From contig OX375876.1 in assembly GCA_947359465.1 (NCBI GenBank), forward strand, positions 81,180,359-81,244,358: a stretch of DNA of 64,000 nt. The letters are read 5' to 3'. A program made the position numbers and the translations under genes. The notes under the pieces are model-generated. The model saw only the letters and a list, made by a program, of their open reading frames with translations. It did no database searches and had not been told where the DNA came from. Shown here in pieces: positions 23,463-35,813 of this stretch. How positions within the stretch are numbered: position 1 is the first letter of the stretch; each line of letters starts with the position of its first letter. The stretch is from Metellina segmentata (taxonomy: Eukaryota > Arthropoda > Arachnida > Araneae > Tetragnathidae).

Positions 23463-24360
23463 TGGCCCTCCACATAAGCCGGTATCATGGTTCCGGGACC
23501 CGAAGTGTGTAAGGAGCCCCTGCGTTCAATATGAAAAGTTTTAGTACTGTACTCTGTTTCTAGTTTTAAAAGGAAAATTGTTACTGTTAAAATGATGAAA
23601 GTCCATAAAAATTGCACAAAAGGAAAGAAAAAAGTGTACATTTGTGCTAGTGCTTGATATTGAGTACTTAGGTTCGTCTTGCATTGAGTGTTTCATGAGG
23701 GCCCCGTCATCTAACTTGTGAGAGGAGCCCCCCCCCCCCGTTTAATATGAAAAGTTGCAGTACTGTACTCTGTTTCTAGTTTCAAAAGGACAATTTTTTC
23801 ACTGTTAAAATGATAAAAGGTACATAAAAATTGCAGAAAAGGAAAGAGAAAATTATACATTTGAGCTAGTGTTTGATATTGAGTACTTAGGTTCGTCTGA
23901 CATCGAGTGTTTCATGAGGGCCCCGTCATCTAACTTGTGAGAGGAGCCCCCCCCCCCGTTTAATATGAAAAGTTTCAGTACTGTACTCTGTTTCTAGTTT
24001 CAAAAGGACAATTTTTTCACTGTTAAAATGATAAAAGGTACATAAAAATTGCACAAAAGGAAAGAGAAAATTATACATTTGAGCTAGTGTTTGATATTGA
24101 GTACTTAGGTTCGTCTGACATCGAGTGTTTCATGAGGGCCCCGTCATCTAACTTGTGTAAGGAGCCCCCCCCCCCCGTTTAATATGAAAAGTTTCAGTAC
24201 TGTACTCTATTTCTAGTTTCAAAAGGACAATTTTTTCACTGTTAAAATGATAAAAGGTACATAAAAATTGCAGAAAAGGAAAGAGAAAATTATACATTTG
24301 AGCTAGTGTTTGATATTGAGTACTTAGGTTCGTCTGACATCGAGTGTTTCATGAGGGCCC
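23463..24360. repeat. Tandem repeat, about 219-bp unit, four copies with poly-C runs
   Basis: The start GGGCCCCGTCATCTAACTTG occurs at 23699, 23918 and 24136, and GGGCCCCATCATC at 24355, giving periods of 219, 218 and 219. Each of the inner units carries a run of 8-11 C followed by GTTTAATATGAAAAGTT. The first unit (from about 23463) is more diverged and has only AGCCCC. A further, much older unit may be present at 24450-24560. No coding potential. Confidence 0.93.
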
Positions 24361-25392
24361 CATCATCTAACTGGATATTGAAACTCTTAGTGCAGGTATG
24401 ATGTATTGATTTAGATTGCAAACTTACACGCCAGATACTTGGTCTGCAGAACAGTACCCCCACATAAAGACACCGGTATATGGTACCAGATCCCGAGGTC
24501 TAGGAAGAGGCACAGAAATTTGATTTTAACGTGAAAGGTTTTCAACAACTGGTTTCCTAAGTACAAAGAGTTATGAATAGGAAACAAAAAGTTTATAACA
24601 CGAAAGGTGTACAATAATTATAGGATAATGTGGCTCAATCGTGAATCCAAATCCTCAAAGTTCATTTTGAACCAAGTCCTACTCTGTCCCAGTAATTTTT
24701 AAAACATTCTTTTTCACTCCCTCCCAAACCTTTTACTAGTGTGTTTACACTTATTAGTTTAAACTTACCATTGATATATTTTTTAAAAATAGTTTCCAAT
24801 GCTATTTCATGGGGTCGCTCTTGCCCCACGTGATGTAGCAATTGCCATATCATGGACTGTTTTGTTTGGAATGTGACAGGTTGTGTGAGGCACGAGCATA
24901 TAATTTCATTATTGTCCCTCTTTGATCTAAGCACTTTCCCTGCCGAAATTCGAAGTGCTTTACAGGGTAAAATATACTATAGAACTCTTTCGAGTATTTC
25001 TAGCCACATGGAAGGCCTTACATCAATCATAGGCTCGTTTTGTATTCAGTAGATGAGCTAACCCCCTCTTAAACTGTAAAGTAAAAGATAAAGATTATAC
25101 ATTTGCGTAAGTTTAACAATGAATACTTGAGATGCATCATTTTATTTTATGCAGGGCCCATTATCTGAAATATTATAGTGTCAAGATGATAGCTATGTGG
25201 AGCTTGCACTAGAGGTACTACTGATAGTGCACAAAACGCATCACATGTCTCAATATGATGCGTTTTATCCTGCCGCTTTCGAATCCCCGCTAGAGAAATG
25301 AGCATACATAATATCTATTGAACAAAAACGACGTAAACTGAATCATCAGTGACACCACTAGGATTAGGGTCATCCAGAGCAAAACTTATCGC
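24361..25392. other. Noncoding sequence
   Basis: Unique-looking AT-rich DNA. An open frame on the minus strand at 24934-24662 has no recognisable motif and I do not call it. Confidence 0.5.
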
Positions 25393-25636
25393 CCACTCCT
25401 TTCAACAACGTCATATCTAAAAAAAATCGGCGAATTTTAGTTATGCCTGTTTTCAGAATGCTCTGAAAGAGTAGTATATCTCTGCAGGATCGTCATATCT
25501 CACCGCTCAATATTTAGCCGGTAGAGAGCAAAAGTAATATTTATTTATAATATACATTTTATTCTACTTTTCAACTTTGAAATCACTCTCCTGAAAAATC
25601 ACGTTTTCTGAGATATGACTTTGTAGAAAGGAGTGA
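25393..25636. mobile_element. Small MITE-like element with inverted ends
   Basis: CACTCCTTTCAACAACGTCA then TATCT near the left end is matched in inverse by AGATATGACTTTGTAGAAAG then GAGTG at the right end (about 25 bp, two mismatches). Length about 245 bp and no ORF. The superfamily is uncertain because the target duplication is not clear. Confidence 0.65.
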
Positions 25637-25812
25637 GTGTAAACCCTCTTCCTTGTACCTGTACTGAAACATAAAGAGCCCCTTGCAATGTTTATTACGT
25701 TATTGTTATGTCGCTTTTCTAAATCACACAACTAAACAATTAGAACTAAATGGGAGCATTTTTATATATTTTTTATACTTTCTCTAATTATAATTTCATT
25801 TTCAACTGTGGT

Positions 25813-26070
25813 AGGTAGGTAATTAACGTCGCTCTGAACCAACACATCGGGCTATCGTCTACCTTCGGTGATAAATAACGAAGGGAAAGATCCGAGGACA
25901 ACACCACGTAATTTAGAACCACGGTCAGATGACGAGATGAACACCTGAGCTGACACCCCACTCTCCAAACTTCCAGATACCATCAATGTGAGGACATTTG
26001 AGGCCACGTCAGATTTAACATGCACCCTTCGATTGCTATTCAGTTGCCCTTCCAACCGGGATAATATCGT
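25813..26070 (-). mobile_element. SINE family A copy
   Basis: Minus-oriented; from the TAGGTAATTAACGTCG tail to TGCCCTTCCAACCGGG, which is close to the B-box side. The head is missing. Confidence 0.75.
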
Positions 26071-27689
26071 GGTCCATAATTTTCAACAAAACGCAGCATT
26101 TTCATGACTATAAGAAGTAGTGCGAGCAGACGAAACGTTTGAAGGCATGCTCTTGAGGACGTTCAAAAAGTGAATGCGTAGGGAATTTCTGTCTTTTAGG
26201 TATAATTCAGAGAACATTTCAGCTGTGTTTACCACAGCTGAAACAGCTGAAAGTTTTCAGGAATATTTTCGTACTATGTAAATCGTGTTTACTGAAACTT
26301 CAAAAAATATTCATAGATAAAATTGATACTCAGTTCCAAAGAATAATAACTCAAATCACAAAACTTTTGACTCAAGTGTACGAAACGATTATGGAACTGA
26401 AATATTTCTAGATTGATCAAACATTTGGTGTAACAGCTACATAGCATTCAAATATTGTGTTGTTTCTCTTCGGAACTGGTAATTAATCGTTTTAGTAATC
26501 GTTCGTAGATTTAACTCAAATCACAAAATTTTTGACTTCTTACCCTTTGGAACTGAGGTATCGAAATGTCATCCGGTAATGTAACACATTCCAAGAGTAA
26601 AGCATTTGAACTAAATAATTTGAAAATTTTAAATTAAGTTTATGGGAAACAATATTAGGTCATTCGTCGGTGACTTAATTTATATTTTACGTTCAATGCT
26701 CGTTTACAAAGTTGTTCGTGAAAAGTCAAGAAATTATCTCAAATTCTACAAATTTTGATTCAGTTAGGGCCAAATTAGATTCCCATCTGAGGCATGTCTC
26801 ATGTGAATTCGGAAGGATGCTAATGATGATCTAGTCTGTTGACACAGAATGTTTTTGGTAAGTTATTAAATATTTCATACATACGTATTAAACTATATTC
26901 CCTAAACTATACTCTGTGCAGGAGAGATTCTTAAACTCACCAAAAAAATTTCAAAGTGAAAAGGATGTAGTATAGTTCCTAATTTGTGTTTTCCATTGAT
27001 ATTTTTTTTTTAATTAATAACATTCCTTATTTAAGAGACGTAAATTCACATTTTGAGTTAGTGTCACTTTTCTCAAGTCCGGTACGATATAAATGTATTT
27101 ACATAAAAATAAACCTTCTATGTATAAAAACTCCTAATTCTGTGGTTCATGTATTTCATCAGGTAATAATACCAATACAACTTTCCCTGTGAAATATATT
27201 TTTGCATTTCTCCAGGTGGAACGATTTTTGTTTTTGAGAACTACTTTAGTGAAACACTGAGTAATAAAAATGAATTTTATGCATACGAAATTATATTATT
27301 CAGCACAATTTTCTGTATGCCTGATTGAAAAGCTAAATTTAAATATCATTCTTTTAAAAGTGAAGGCTCAATTATTGTTGAAAATAAAACTATTGTATAG
27401 AATATAGGTAAAATTACAAGATTTGTTATGCACTTATTTCTGATTAAAAGCATGGACAGTTTAATAAAATATTTATTAAAATCAAGCTCAAGTAACATTA
27501 AGTTAATATTCTATATATTATATACTGAGAAGAATATTTATTTTCATCATTTAAAAAGAAAATTCAAAATTGCATTTAATCTAGGTCAAGAGAAATAAAT
27601 TATCAGTGTTCATACCATCACTATTGCAATAAACATATTGAACATTGTCATAAAATCTTTACAATTTGAGAGTTTAAAGAACAAACTAA
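26071..27689. other. Noncoding AT-rich sequence
   Basis: Contains a diverged internal repetition of AACTCAAATCACAAAA (near 26349 and 26514). No gene is recognised. Confidence 0.5.
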
Positions 27690-28339
27690 TCTATATATAT
27701 AATTCTCTTACGTGGCACGCAAAAAAGACGATATTTGTAATCGCGTTTTGGCAACACTGTACGATTGTTTGTTTATCGCGAAGTCTCGCGCATCGATTGA
27801 ATTTATAGCGTTATCAGATGAAATTTTATTGAAAAAAAAAGGAAATTTTAATGAGCTGTTACAGTTAGTTAATAATAGAAATCAAAGAAAGCGGAGGATC
27901 TTTTCAGGGCCATTTAAAAAACGGTCCTTTTCAGGGCCAACAATTATAGTTCAACAAGACGCTTGCACTACAACTTTCGGCAACAAACTCAATGAAAAAG
28001 TGTGGGTCGTTGGAGTGCTGGGAAAATGTACACACAACCAACATGCTGGGTATTCAATTTCCAAAGCAACGCTCACATTTCGAGTCAAAATTTGCACAAA
28101 GTTTTCATTTGAATTCTGATTTTAGAGATACTGTGTATATTTTTTCTGTAATACAGCAAATTTAGATTTGAAAAACATTTTTTTGGTAACATATTTTGTA
28201 AACAATCCCTTCTGCTAGGACACATGTCTTCATTGAGGCGAGCGAAGCGAGCATAGGTTCGCGCAGCGAACCAATGAGGATTGCGAAGCAATCCTCCGGG
28301 GGTTGGCGAGCGTTAGCGAGAAGGGGGCAGGCCCCCTAG
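27690..28339 (+). mobile_element. Nonautonomous Helitron
   Basis: The 5' end is TCTATATATATAATTCTCTT and the 3' end is a GGGGGC-AG-GCCCCC hairpin followed directly by TAG, giving terminal CTAG. It lies between A (27689) and T (28340) with no target duplication. These are the Helitron rules (5' TC, 3' CTRR, A^T target, 3' hairpin). A second copy is at 51702-52383. A 135-codon open frame at 27712-28119 is not kept in the second copy and has no Rep or helicase motifs, so I treat it as chance. Two histone-type stem-loops and several short hairpins lie inside. Confidence 0.85.
27896..27938 (+). promoter_or_regulatory. Pair of histone-mRNA-type 3' stem-loops inside the Helitron
   Basis: GGTCCTTTTCAGGGCC at 27923-27938 forms a 6-bp stem with a 4-nt TTTC loop, the canonical replication-dependent histone 3' end hairpin, preceded by AAAC and followed by AACA. 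A second, GGATCTTTTCAGGGCC, with one mismatch, is at 27896-27911. Both are retained in the other Helitron copy (52141-52156 and 52168-52183 on the minus strand). No histone coding sequence is nearby. Motif match is certain; function is not. Confidence 0.6.
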
Positions 28340-29419
28340 TTATTTATATATCATTAGGCGTATGATGAAACAATCTCTATACCGGGTGTTACTTTTGCAA
28401 TTAATGTTACATCAATTAAATCTATGCCAAAACGTTATAGATGAACCTTCGTAGCCAAATGCTGCGCAACAAAAGGAACTAATTCAGTTTGATCTGCAAG
28501 CTACGATTTATTTTGATCTGGAAAAAAAACTCAATTAAACTCCAATAATATCCTCTGCTATTAGAACATAGTGTGGGTGGAGGAAATTGGAAGATTCGCC
28601 CATTCAATCAGCAACCAGAAATAAGATGTCCTATTATTTTCTAAAGAGCAACACAGTGTCGGAAATTGTGGTCCTGTATTTGACCCCTTTCACTCTTAAC
28701 TCCGAGAATAATCCTTCGCACAAACATTCGACTCTTAATTGTAACACATGTGTTTGCGTAGCCTCAATGCAGTTTGGAATTAACTCAGGATACATCCATA
28801 TATCTTTAGACAGTTGTTCTCTGTGTTTGTTTTAAGTGATTTATATATTTTGCTAATTGAGGGAGATCGGTGCATTGTGTTTCATTATTTCTTTTTTTAA
28901 CAGTGGATGAAGGAAGACATTCTGATACCACTTTTTTATGATTATTTAAATATGGTTTATATTATTATAATTTATTTATATTTTTGTTTATGCACATAAA
29001 TTGGATTTCATTTATCATGATTGATTTTTAAGAGTGAAATATGAACTCTCAAAAAGGAACTAAATGATAAAATGATTTGTTGAATTATTTTTGTAATCAG
29101 GACCGATTTCTCTGGCTGTAGTATAAATTCCTAGGGATCTAATACCCTTGGGGATCCCTAATATCTTTACAGTTTTTATTGTAGGATTACTTGACTTCTA
29201 CTTATAGGTCGTAAATCTGCTATCAACGTTTATCTATTTTCCTACTGATGTGGATAAGGCCTCTAACACCTAGGGGATGCAATTCCTTAGGTCTTTCAAT
29301 CATTTTTGCGCTTGTAGTCTACCCACTTACAGGCATAAGGGATAAATATTATAAATATACAGATAATATCGGTTGCGATAGGTATAAACAAATTGAATTC
29401 CTCCAAACGTTCACACTTT
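28340..29419. other. Noncoding sequence
   Basis: No gene or recognised repeat; near 29100-29280 weak matches to the following minisatellite unit appear. Confidence 0.5.
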
Positions 29420-29945
29420 TATATAAAGCAGCTGGGGTCTTGCTACTCCAATCATTTCCTCCCAAGTGGGCACCACTGGTCTCTGAATTTTAAACCTTCT
29501 CTTTTGCTTGAACTGTATATTAAGCTACTAGGTCTTGTTCCTACAATAATTTCCCCAAGAGGGAGTCATTGGTCTCTGGATTTTATACTTTTTTTTTAAT
29601 CTTGAAGCGTCATTAAGCAACAGATCTTTCTTGTACCCCAATAGTTTTCCCAAGTAAGCACCTTGGTATCTTAATTTGAAGTTTTCGTTTGTCTTGAATT
29701 GCATATTAAGCAACTGGAGTCTTACTTGTTCCCCCAATAATTTCCTCAAGAAGGCGCCACTTGTCTAGGGATTTAAAATTTTCTTTAGCTTGAACCTCCA
29801 ATGAGTTCCACCAAAGTAAACGCCTCTGGTCTAGGGATTTTAAACCTGTCTTAGTTGCATATTAAGTAACTGAGATCTTTTACTTGCACTCCCAATTATT
29901 TCCCCAAGTTGGCACCACTGGTTTCCCGATTTTAAATCTTGCACT
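29420..29945. repeat. Degenerate minisatellite, about 95-bp unit, roughly six copies
   Basis: Units start with TTAAGCAACTGG-like sequence at about 29425, 29521, 29611, 29708 and 29866 and share CAATAATTTCCCCAAG, GGCACCACTGGTCTCTGGAT and CTTGAACTGCATATTAAG cores. A shortened unit lies at 29800-29866. Divergence suggests an old array. Confidence 0.85.
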
Positions 29946-31953
29946 TTACGTCGTGTGAAATCAAAACCAGCCACAAATCTTCGAGAATGTATAACAGCAC
30001 ATGCAAGGTATATTAATAAATCTAAATTTTATCGATCGCGAAATGGATGTCATTCAAACTGTTAGTGTACCGAATCAATTTCTCATATCGTCAGAAGTTT
30101 TGGGGCCGTATTCATCTTTAATTAAAATGCACTTAAAACCTTGATTGGATATCGTGTAGAACGTTGTTGACCCTAGAACAGCAAACCCTGGATCTATCTT
30201 TAATTATATATTAACTGGTTAAAAAATCAATAAATCAATACATACAAATGCTAAAAACATTGAAATGCTGAATGAAATAACTTAACAAACTTATCACATT
30301 TTCTCAACGGGTCGAATCTATCTAAATAAAAATGGAATGCTTGTAGTAAATTGAATATTTTCGTCCCATTTCAAGTTATGTCTTTTTTGGGTCATTTAAT
30401 TGCAAAATCAGAGGTTTCCACGCTTGACGTCTGTCTGTATTAACCTGCACTATATCCAAACAAGTGGATATATTTTCATGAAATTGTGTATACTTTAACC
30501 AAGTTGAGTAACTAATCGAATTTTCGGAAGTATTTAAAATTTTCAGTCGTTTTTTACAAAACGATTAAACCCATTAAAACTGTCACTCCTTTATCATGTT
30601 TAAAATTAAATTACTTGGTTTTACAGAAAGCTGCACTCCTCAAAAGACAAATAGCACCATCGTTCTCACTTCAAACAGGTACATACGTCGTCATCTGACC
30701 GTGGCTCAAAATACTCAGATGTCCTCTGACATTTCTCTTCGAGATTGATCCTGTCCATTGTCAAAAGCCCGTCGTGTTGTTTCAATGCGACGTGAATTCA
30801 ACTACCTACGTCATAAAGAGGGGTATTTAGTTTCCATTCAAAACTGAATCTCTGAATTGTAAAAACGTGCGTTAAGGTGTACAGCCTTTCTATGTTTAAA
30901 ATGTTATTCTATTTTTAATTTGTTCTGTTTAGATGCAAGTTGTGACAGCTAAATAAATGCTTATTTTTAATCAATTGTAATTCCTATTTTTTCGAAATTG
31001 TAATTCTTATCAATTAATTGTATACCAACTTTTTTCGCCGACTTTGCTTAAATTTTATTTTTCTGTTTTCTGTAGTTGTAAATTTAAATAAAAATTTTTT
31101 TTTAGCAATCGTTATTCTTATTTCCATATACAGCAACAACTCCACAAATGATTTAAAACTGTGTGTAAATTAAAGCCTAGCAGATTTTAAGTTGAATTTT
31201 GACGTTATTGAAATAATTATATTAAAAACGAATTTCCGTTACATTGCCGTTCGTTGAAAAATATCTTGTCCCAAATATTCAGAAATCGCTTACATTGCGC
31301 GAAGAACAAAAATAAGACTCGAAATAAATGAAGTATCAGAGCTAAAATTCCATTAAAAAAATACTTTTTGGAAAAATAATTGCTTTTTCAGCAGTATTGG
31401 TAAAGCAATCCAAGTAATCGTAATACTCGATATACATTCCAGTTTTTCCAAAACTACCAAATTTTGGTTGATTTAAGTATACTTACTCAGGTGTTTTAGC
31501 ATGAAACTTATCTAAATATAAAAATAAATAAATGCATAATATTGCATTCACTAAACTAATATATAATGTATAAACTAAATTAAATTGCAATCAAATATCT
31601 GGAATAAAATTCATGTGATGCCTGTTCAAACACACAAAACAAAATCGAATATAGAACAGAAAGACGGACAGTACTCACAGTATGGTAGTTTCGTGAAAAT
31701 AAATTAAACCATAGGGACGTGTAGAAGGCACACATATACAGACAGACACCAAGCGCGTAAGAGGTGGATTTGGCATCAGGAGGGTCCAAAACAGATAAAG
31801 AAAATTTGAAATGTGTCGAAAATATTCAATGTACAAACAAACACTTGAGGTTCGGAAATTATACAATAAGTTAAGAAACAGTGTCTTTAAAAAACTCAAA
31901 AGTGACTTTTGTAGTGGTTACTAGAGTAACCATTTGTAGTTTCGTCATACAAG
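29946..31953. other. Noncoding sequence with one SINE A scrap
   Basis: A plus-oriented SINE A 3' fragment occupies 30672-30808 (CGTCATCTGACCGTGGCTC to CAACTACCTAC). The rest is AT-rich and unrecognised. Confidence 0.6.
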
Positions 31954-32022
31954 ATGGATGCGACGTATGTGCAAGATATGACATGGATGGATATTCATTG
32001 GGGTGTACAATTTGCGTCCAAA
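31954..32022 (+). CDS. Candidate first coding exon of an unidentified gene (23 codons)
   Basis: ACAAGATGG supplies a good start context, and an in-frame 23-codon stretch (MDATYVQDMTWMDIHWGVQF and ASK) ends exactly at a consensus donor, AAA|GTAAGT. About 25 bp upstream is the palindrome GGTTACTAGAGTAACC (31916-31931), similar to but not matching an X-box/RFX site, and CAAGATGGATGC at the start resembles a YY1-type element over an ATG. I do not recognise the protein and see no downstream exon up to 38 kb. It is Trp/Met-rich and not obviously a signal peptide. Could be coincidence. Confidence 0.25.
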
Positions 32023-34721
32023 GTAAGTTGTAGAAATTATAAAAATGTCGAAAATGTTTTTCTCTGTCATTTTTCCTAGACTTAAATGATGTTGGTATTT
32101 TTCTACGAAAGAGAAAATTAATTATGCAACTACTAAAATAAATGTGTATACAATTATCTGGAGTTTAATCTTCTCTTCATCGAAGACCTTCTTTGGATAT
32201 ATTCTTATTTTAAATTACCAATGTAAGAAATTTTACACCAGCAAGTAGTCTTTTAATCATTTATCTGATACTAATTATGGCTGTTTTTAAATAGTTTAGA
32301 AAACTGTCTCTGAAAACCTCTTTTTTAAAAGAGACAGAAAAATTTCTTTCGTATAAACAATATTCGAAATTAGACCTCATAGATTTAAAAATCACGGTTG
32401 TGGTTTTTCTTTCAAATTGACGCAGCGAATTGAAATTTATTTTTGTACATAACGAATTGAAAATTTATTTTGTGTATAATTATTTTGTATCATAGTAGAT
32501 TTATTCATTGATGTAGTACTTACTTACACAAATGAATTTTTAAGTTCAGTTTCAACACCTCTCTTGTTTCCTGTCTCCACATAGAAACATTTCAGAACCA
32601 GCATTCACATATAAATTGAGCGTAACAAATAACTGATTAGTTTCGAAATGTTTTCCACTTTTAACTAACTCAACTATTGTTGTGATGAAGCGCTTGCCGT
32701 TTACGAGTCTATTGATTATTTTGGAAGAAAGAATGTTACACGCAGAGAACCCATCTCAATCCCGTGCCGCATTCGAAAAGGACAGAGTACCAAGAAGTGG
32801 TCTTTAGCTCTCTTTGGCGATAACTAGGTAAGCTTTGAATGGTTTTTTTACTTGACTTTTCTCTTTAGTATAAATTGCTAAAATAAAATATCTAAAAATT
32901 GCCCAAATATTTTCCAGCATATAAAGTTGGTGAACTATTATTTCGTTTCTAACCTCTGATTGCAAAGCAATCGAGACTACTTTAAAGCTATCATAAAAGC
33001 GGTACAACTCCCATCTCGAGACATTGGGTTTAAAAGTCAAGTAAATAGGAAATTCAGGAATTGCGATGAAAAATAATTGACCTCTTTCCAGAAGACAAAT
33101 ATATAATCAAATAATCACGACCAATAAAATGGATCACTGTATCATTTCCTTTTTCTCTGCGCATTCTTAATCTGCATTTTCAAACTTCTGACATTTATTT
33201 ATTTCAGTTTTATAGACATCCTGTCTGAAATGTAAATTAGTAGATCGAAGGAAATAAATATTTATTCGTGATAGCGTCACATGCTTATAGTGTTTTTGAA
33301 TTCAAGTACTTTAAAATCGTTATAAACAACTCTGGAAAATAGCTCAAGAACATCTGAATGAAGGCCACATTCTGTCCCTCATATTCTGCACTTAATAAAT
33401 GCTGATTTCGGATTGTGTATTTAAACACTATTGGGGAATTCTTGACTCATTTCATGAAATAATCTAAAAGTGGCAATTTTCATTCCATCTTTTATTTTCC
33501 TAAGCAGAAATATCTGTTAAATGTTTACTGCATACGTCTGAATTCCTAAAAAGATATTTATTTTTACCTAATAACAAGTTATTTAAATGTTTTTTAGCAG
33601 TTCTTCTGAGAACACCAAGAGACACCAAGAATTCGAAAATTTGCTGTCAAATATTCAGTTAAAGCTTCCAAAATGCTAGGATAAGAATCTGACACGCAAA
33701 ACTTCAAATTCTTGATGAGTATATTTAACTATAGGTTGATGCTTTTTCTTCTTATGATTGAGCCAACCTTTTTAGGTGTTAGGATGACTTTTTACTACCT
33801 TGAAAGTATCTTTGCAGCTGAAAGCATCTCTGAAGCTAGAGCTTTGAATTTTGCTCAAAACAAGAAAATCAACGTTTATCTATTTTGCTGAATATGTGAT
33901 GTTGAATTTGCCAGTGTTTTTATCAAATATTTCGAGAAATTGTTCGAAATTGCCGTGAACCGCTTTAAATTTTGTACACTTAAGAGACATTTTGGGGTAA
34001 TTTGACTATTGTGCCTTTGTGATCTCTGAGTAAGAGGACGGATCATAAAAATCTATCAGTAACTTATAGTAATATTTACAATTGGACATGCCGAGATTGC
34101 ATTCTCTCTACTTTTAACAAAACGTAAATATAAGTTGGTGGTTGGATATTTTCCTGCAGATATACATATAGTCAGTCAGAAAAACTTTCGTGCCGTGATG
34201 ATATAGAAATGTCAGTACGTGGTTTGCGCCCGTAGTTTTAAAGGATTGTAAGAGAAGCCAATCGTAAGTATTCGTAGCATGAGTGTCATAAAACAATCGT
34301 CTTAAAAATCTAATAATTTCTTCCAGTATCAAAATATCACTCATGATAAAAATTACACTAACAAAATATTCGGTAAATAGGACACGCAAGGAATAAAGGA
34401 ACACTGTTTCATACTCGACAAAGAAATATGTAGAAAATTTAGCATGGATTTTATCTTGAAGTTCCCAGACTGACAAAAGACAGGGCTCGGTTGTCTTGAA
34501 GCTTTAGTTTGTTAAATCACACGCAAGGACCATTACGTACATCAGCTGGATTGTGGTTAGCATCTATGAGAAACATGGAGTAGGGGTAAGTGGTACCAAT
34601 TGCACATGACAAACATCACTAACCAATCAGGTACAGAACTCATCAAATTCCAGGGCGATCGTATATTAGACGCGTGGTTCGTGTCAAAGAGGCTACACAG
34701 AGAAGTGACGATAAGTTAGGT
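32023..34721. other. Noncoding sequence
   Basis: AT-rich and without recognisable repeats; one of the least transposon-laden stretches here. The open frame at 34476-34114 (minus) lacks any recognised motif. Confidence 0.5.
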
Positions 34722-34900
34722 GGACAGTTGAATTTACATACGTCGCAGTGGAGCAACACACGGACAGACTATTGAAGACTGTCCTTGATCAATCCCGGAG
34801 AGAAAGATCAAGGACAACGCCTCGCAATTTTGAACCATGGTCAGATGACGAGGTTAACACCTGAACTGACGCCCCACTCTTCAAATTTCCACGCCACTAA
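34722..34900 (-). mobile_element. SINE family A 3' fragment
   Basis: Minus-oriented (TACGTCGCAGTGGAGCAACA, AGACTGTCCTTGATCAATCC, CCCCACTCTTCAAATTTCCA). Confidence 0.75.
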
Positions 34901-34979
34901 AAAAGAACCAGAGCAAGATGACTGGGATACAATGTCAATTAATGCCTGTGAATTAAGGGGTTTTCATTAATGTTATAAC

Positions 34980-35714
34980 TAGAGCTCGGATCGATATGCA
35001 AAAATGTGACCTGAAATATGCATTACAAAATCCCAAAATATGCACTAAAACCACAAAATGGCGAAATTACAAAAAAAAATTCATTCTTACAAAAAGGGTA
35101 GTGAGGAGGATAAAGAGAAAATGAGCCACACTTTCATTCAATCAACTCAATATTTTATTTTTATAGCGCAGATAAAAATAGGTAAAAAATACACAAAACA
35201 ACAAATACAGAAATATTACATAAATGAAAAATGTAGATTAAAATTAAAGCATATCAAAGGTCCTCAGGTACGTAACTAGGGGATGTATTAAAAATAAAAC
35301 TGCTGCAAATTAATCTATTTACCTTTCGAAATTAGGTCTTTAGCATCCAAAAAAAGTTTAATTTAAAAAATTTGGAACTGTGGAATTAATGTGTGGTGGT
35401 GATAACAGGTGTAGTCGGGAAGGGTTTTGGTTTGCTTGGTAAAGGTCAGGTCAACCTAACCAAATGCGTTTATCTTCTTAAAATCTTCAGAAACAAAGCA
35501 AAAAAGTTCTTTGAAAAAAAAATGAATTTTTTTTAATGTTTAATTATAGAGAAATATTATCTAAATATGCACAAAACATGCAAAAAAAAACCAACTGTGC
35601 AAAAACATGCAAAATAAACTCGAGTTTCTTGGTTGCAAATTGCTAAAAACCCCTCAAAACGGATTTCTATTAATATTAGGGGCTTAAAAAAAGATATTCA
35701 AAATCCGAGCTCTA
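34980..35714. mobile_element. Nonautonomous hAT element (MITE), 735 bp
   Basis: Ends TAGAGCTCGGAT and ATCCGAGCTCTA are perfect 12-bp inverted repeats. The flanks GTTATAAC (34972-34979) and GTTGTAAC (35715-35722) are an 8-bp target duplication with one difference. Near both ends ATATGCA/ATGCAAAA motifs repeat (four on the left, three on the right), as subterminal transposase sites would. No transposase is inside. An interrupted paralogue starts at 51455. Confidence 0.88.
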
Positions 35715-35813
35715 GTTGTAACACTTACCTTTCAGTAATGATGGACATTATTATCTAAATGACACTACATCTTATAAACCAATAACTTAAAAATGCAAAC
35801 TTTGGTATCAATC

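Noticed and set aside
27712..28119. 135-codon plus-strand open frame inside the Helitron
   Set aside because: The second Helitron copy has frameshifts and stops over the same stretch and no Rep, helicase or other domain is visible.
34114..34476. 120-codon minus-strand open frame
   Set aside because: No recognisable motif, AT-rich composition and no supporting splice or start context.
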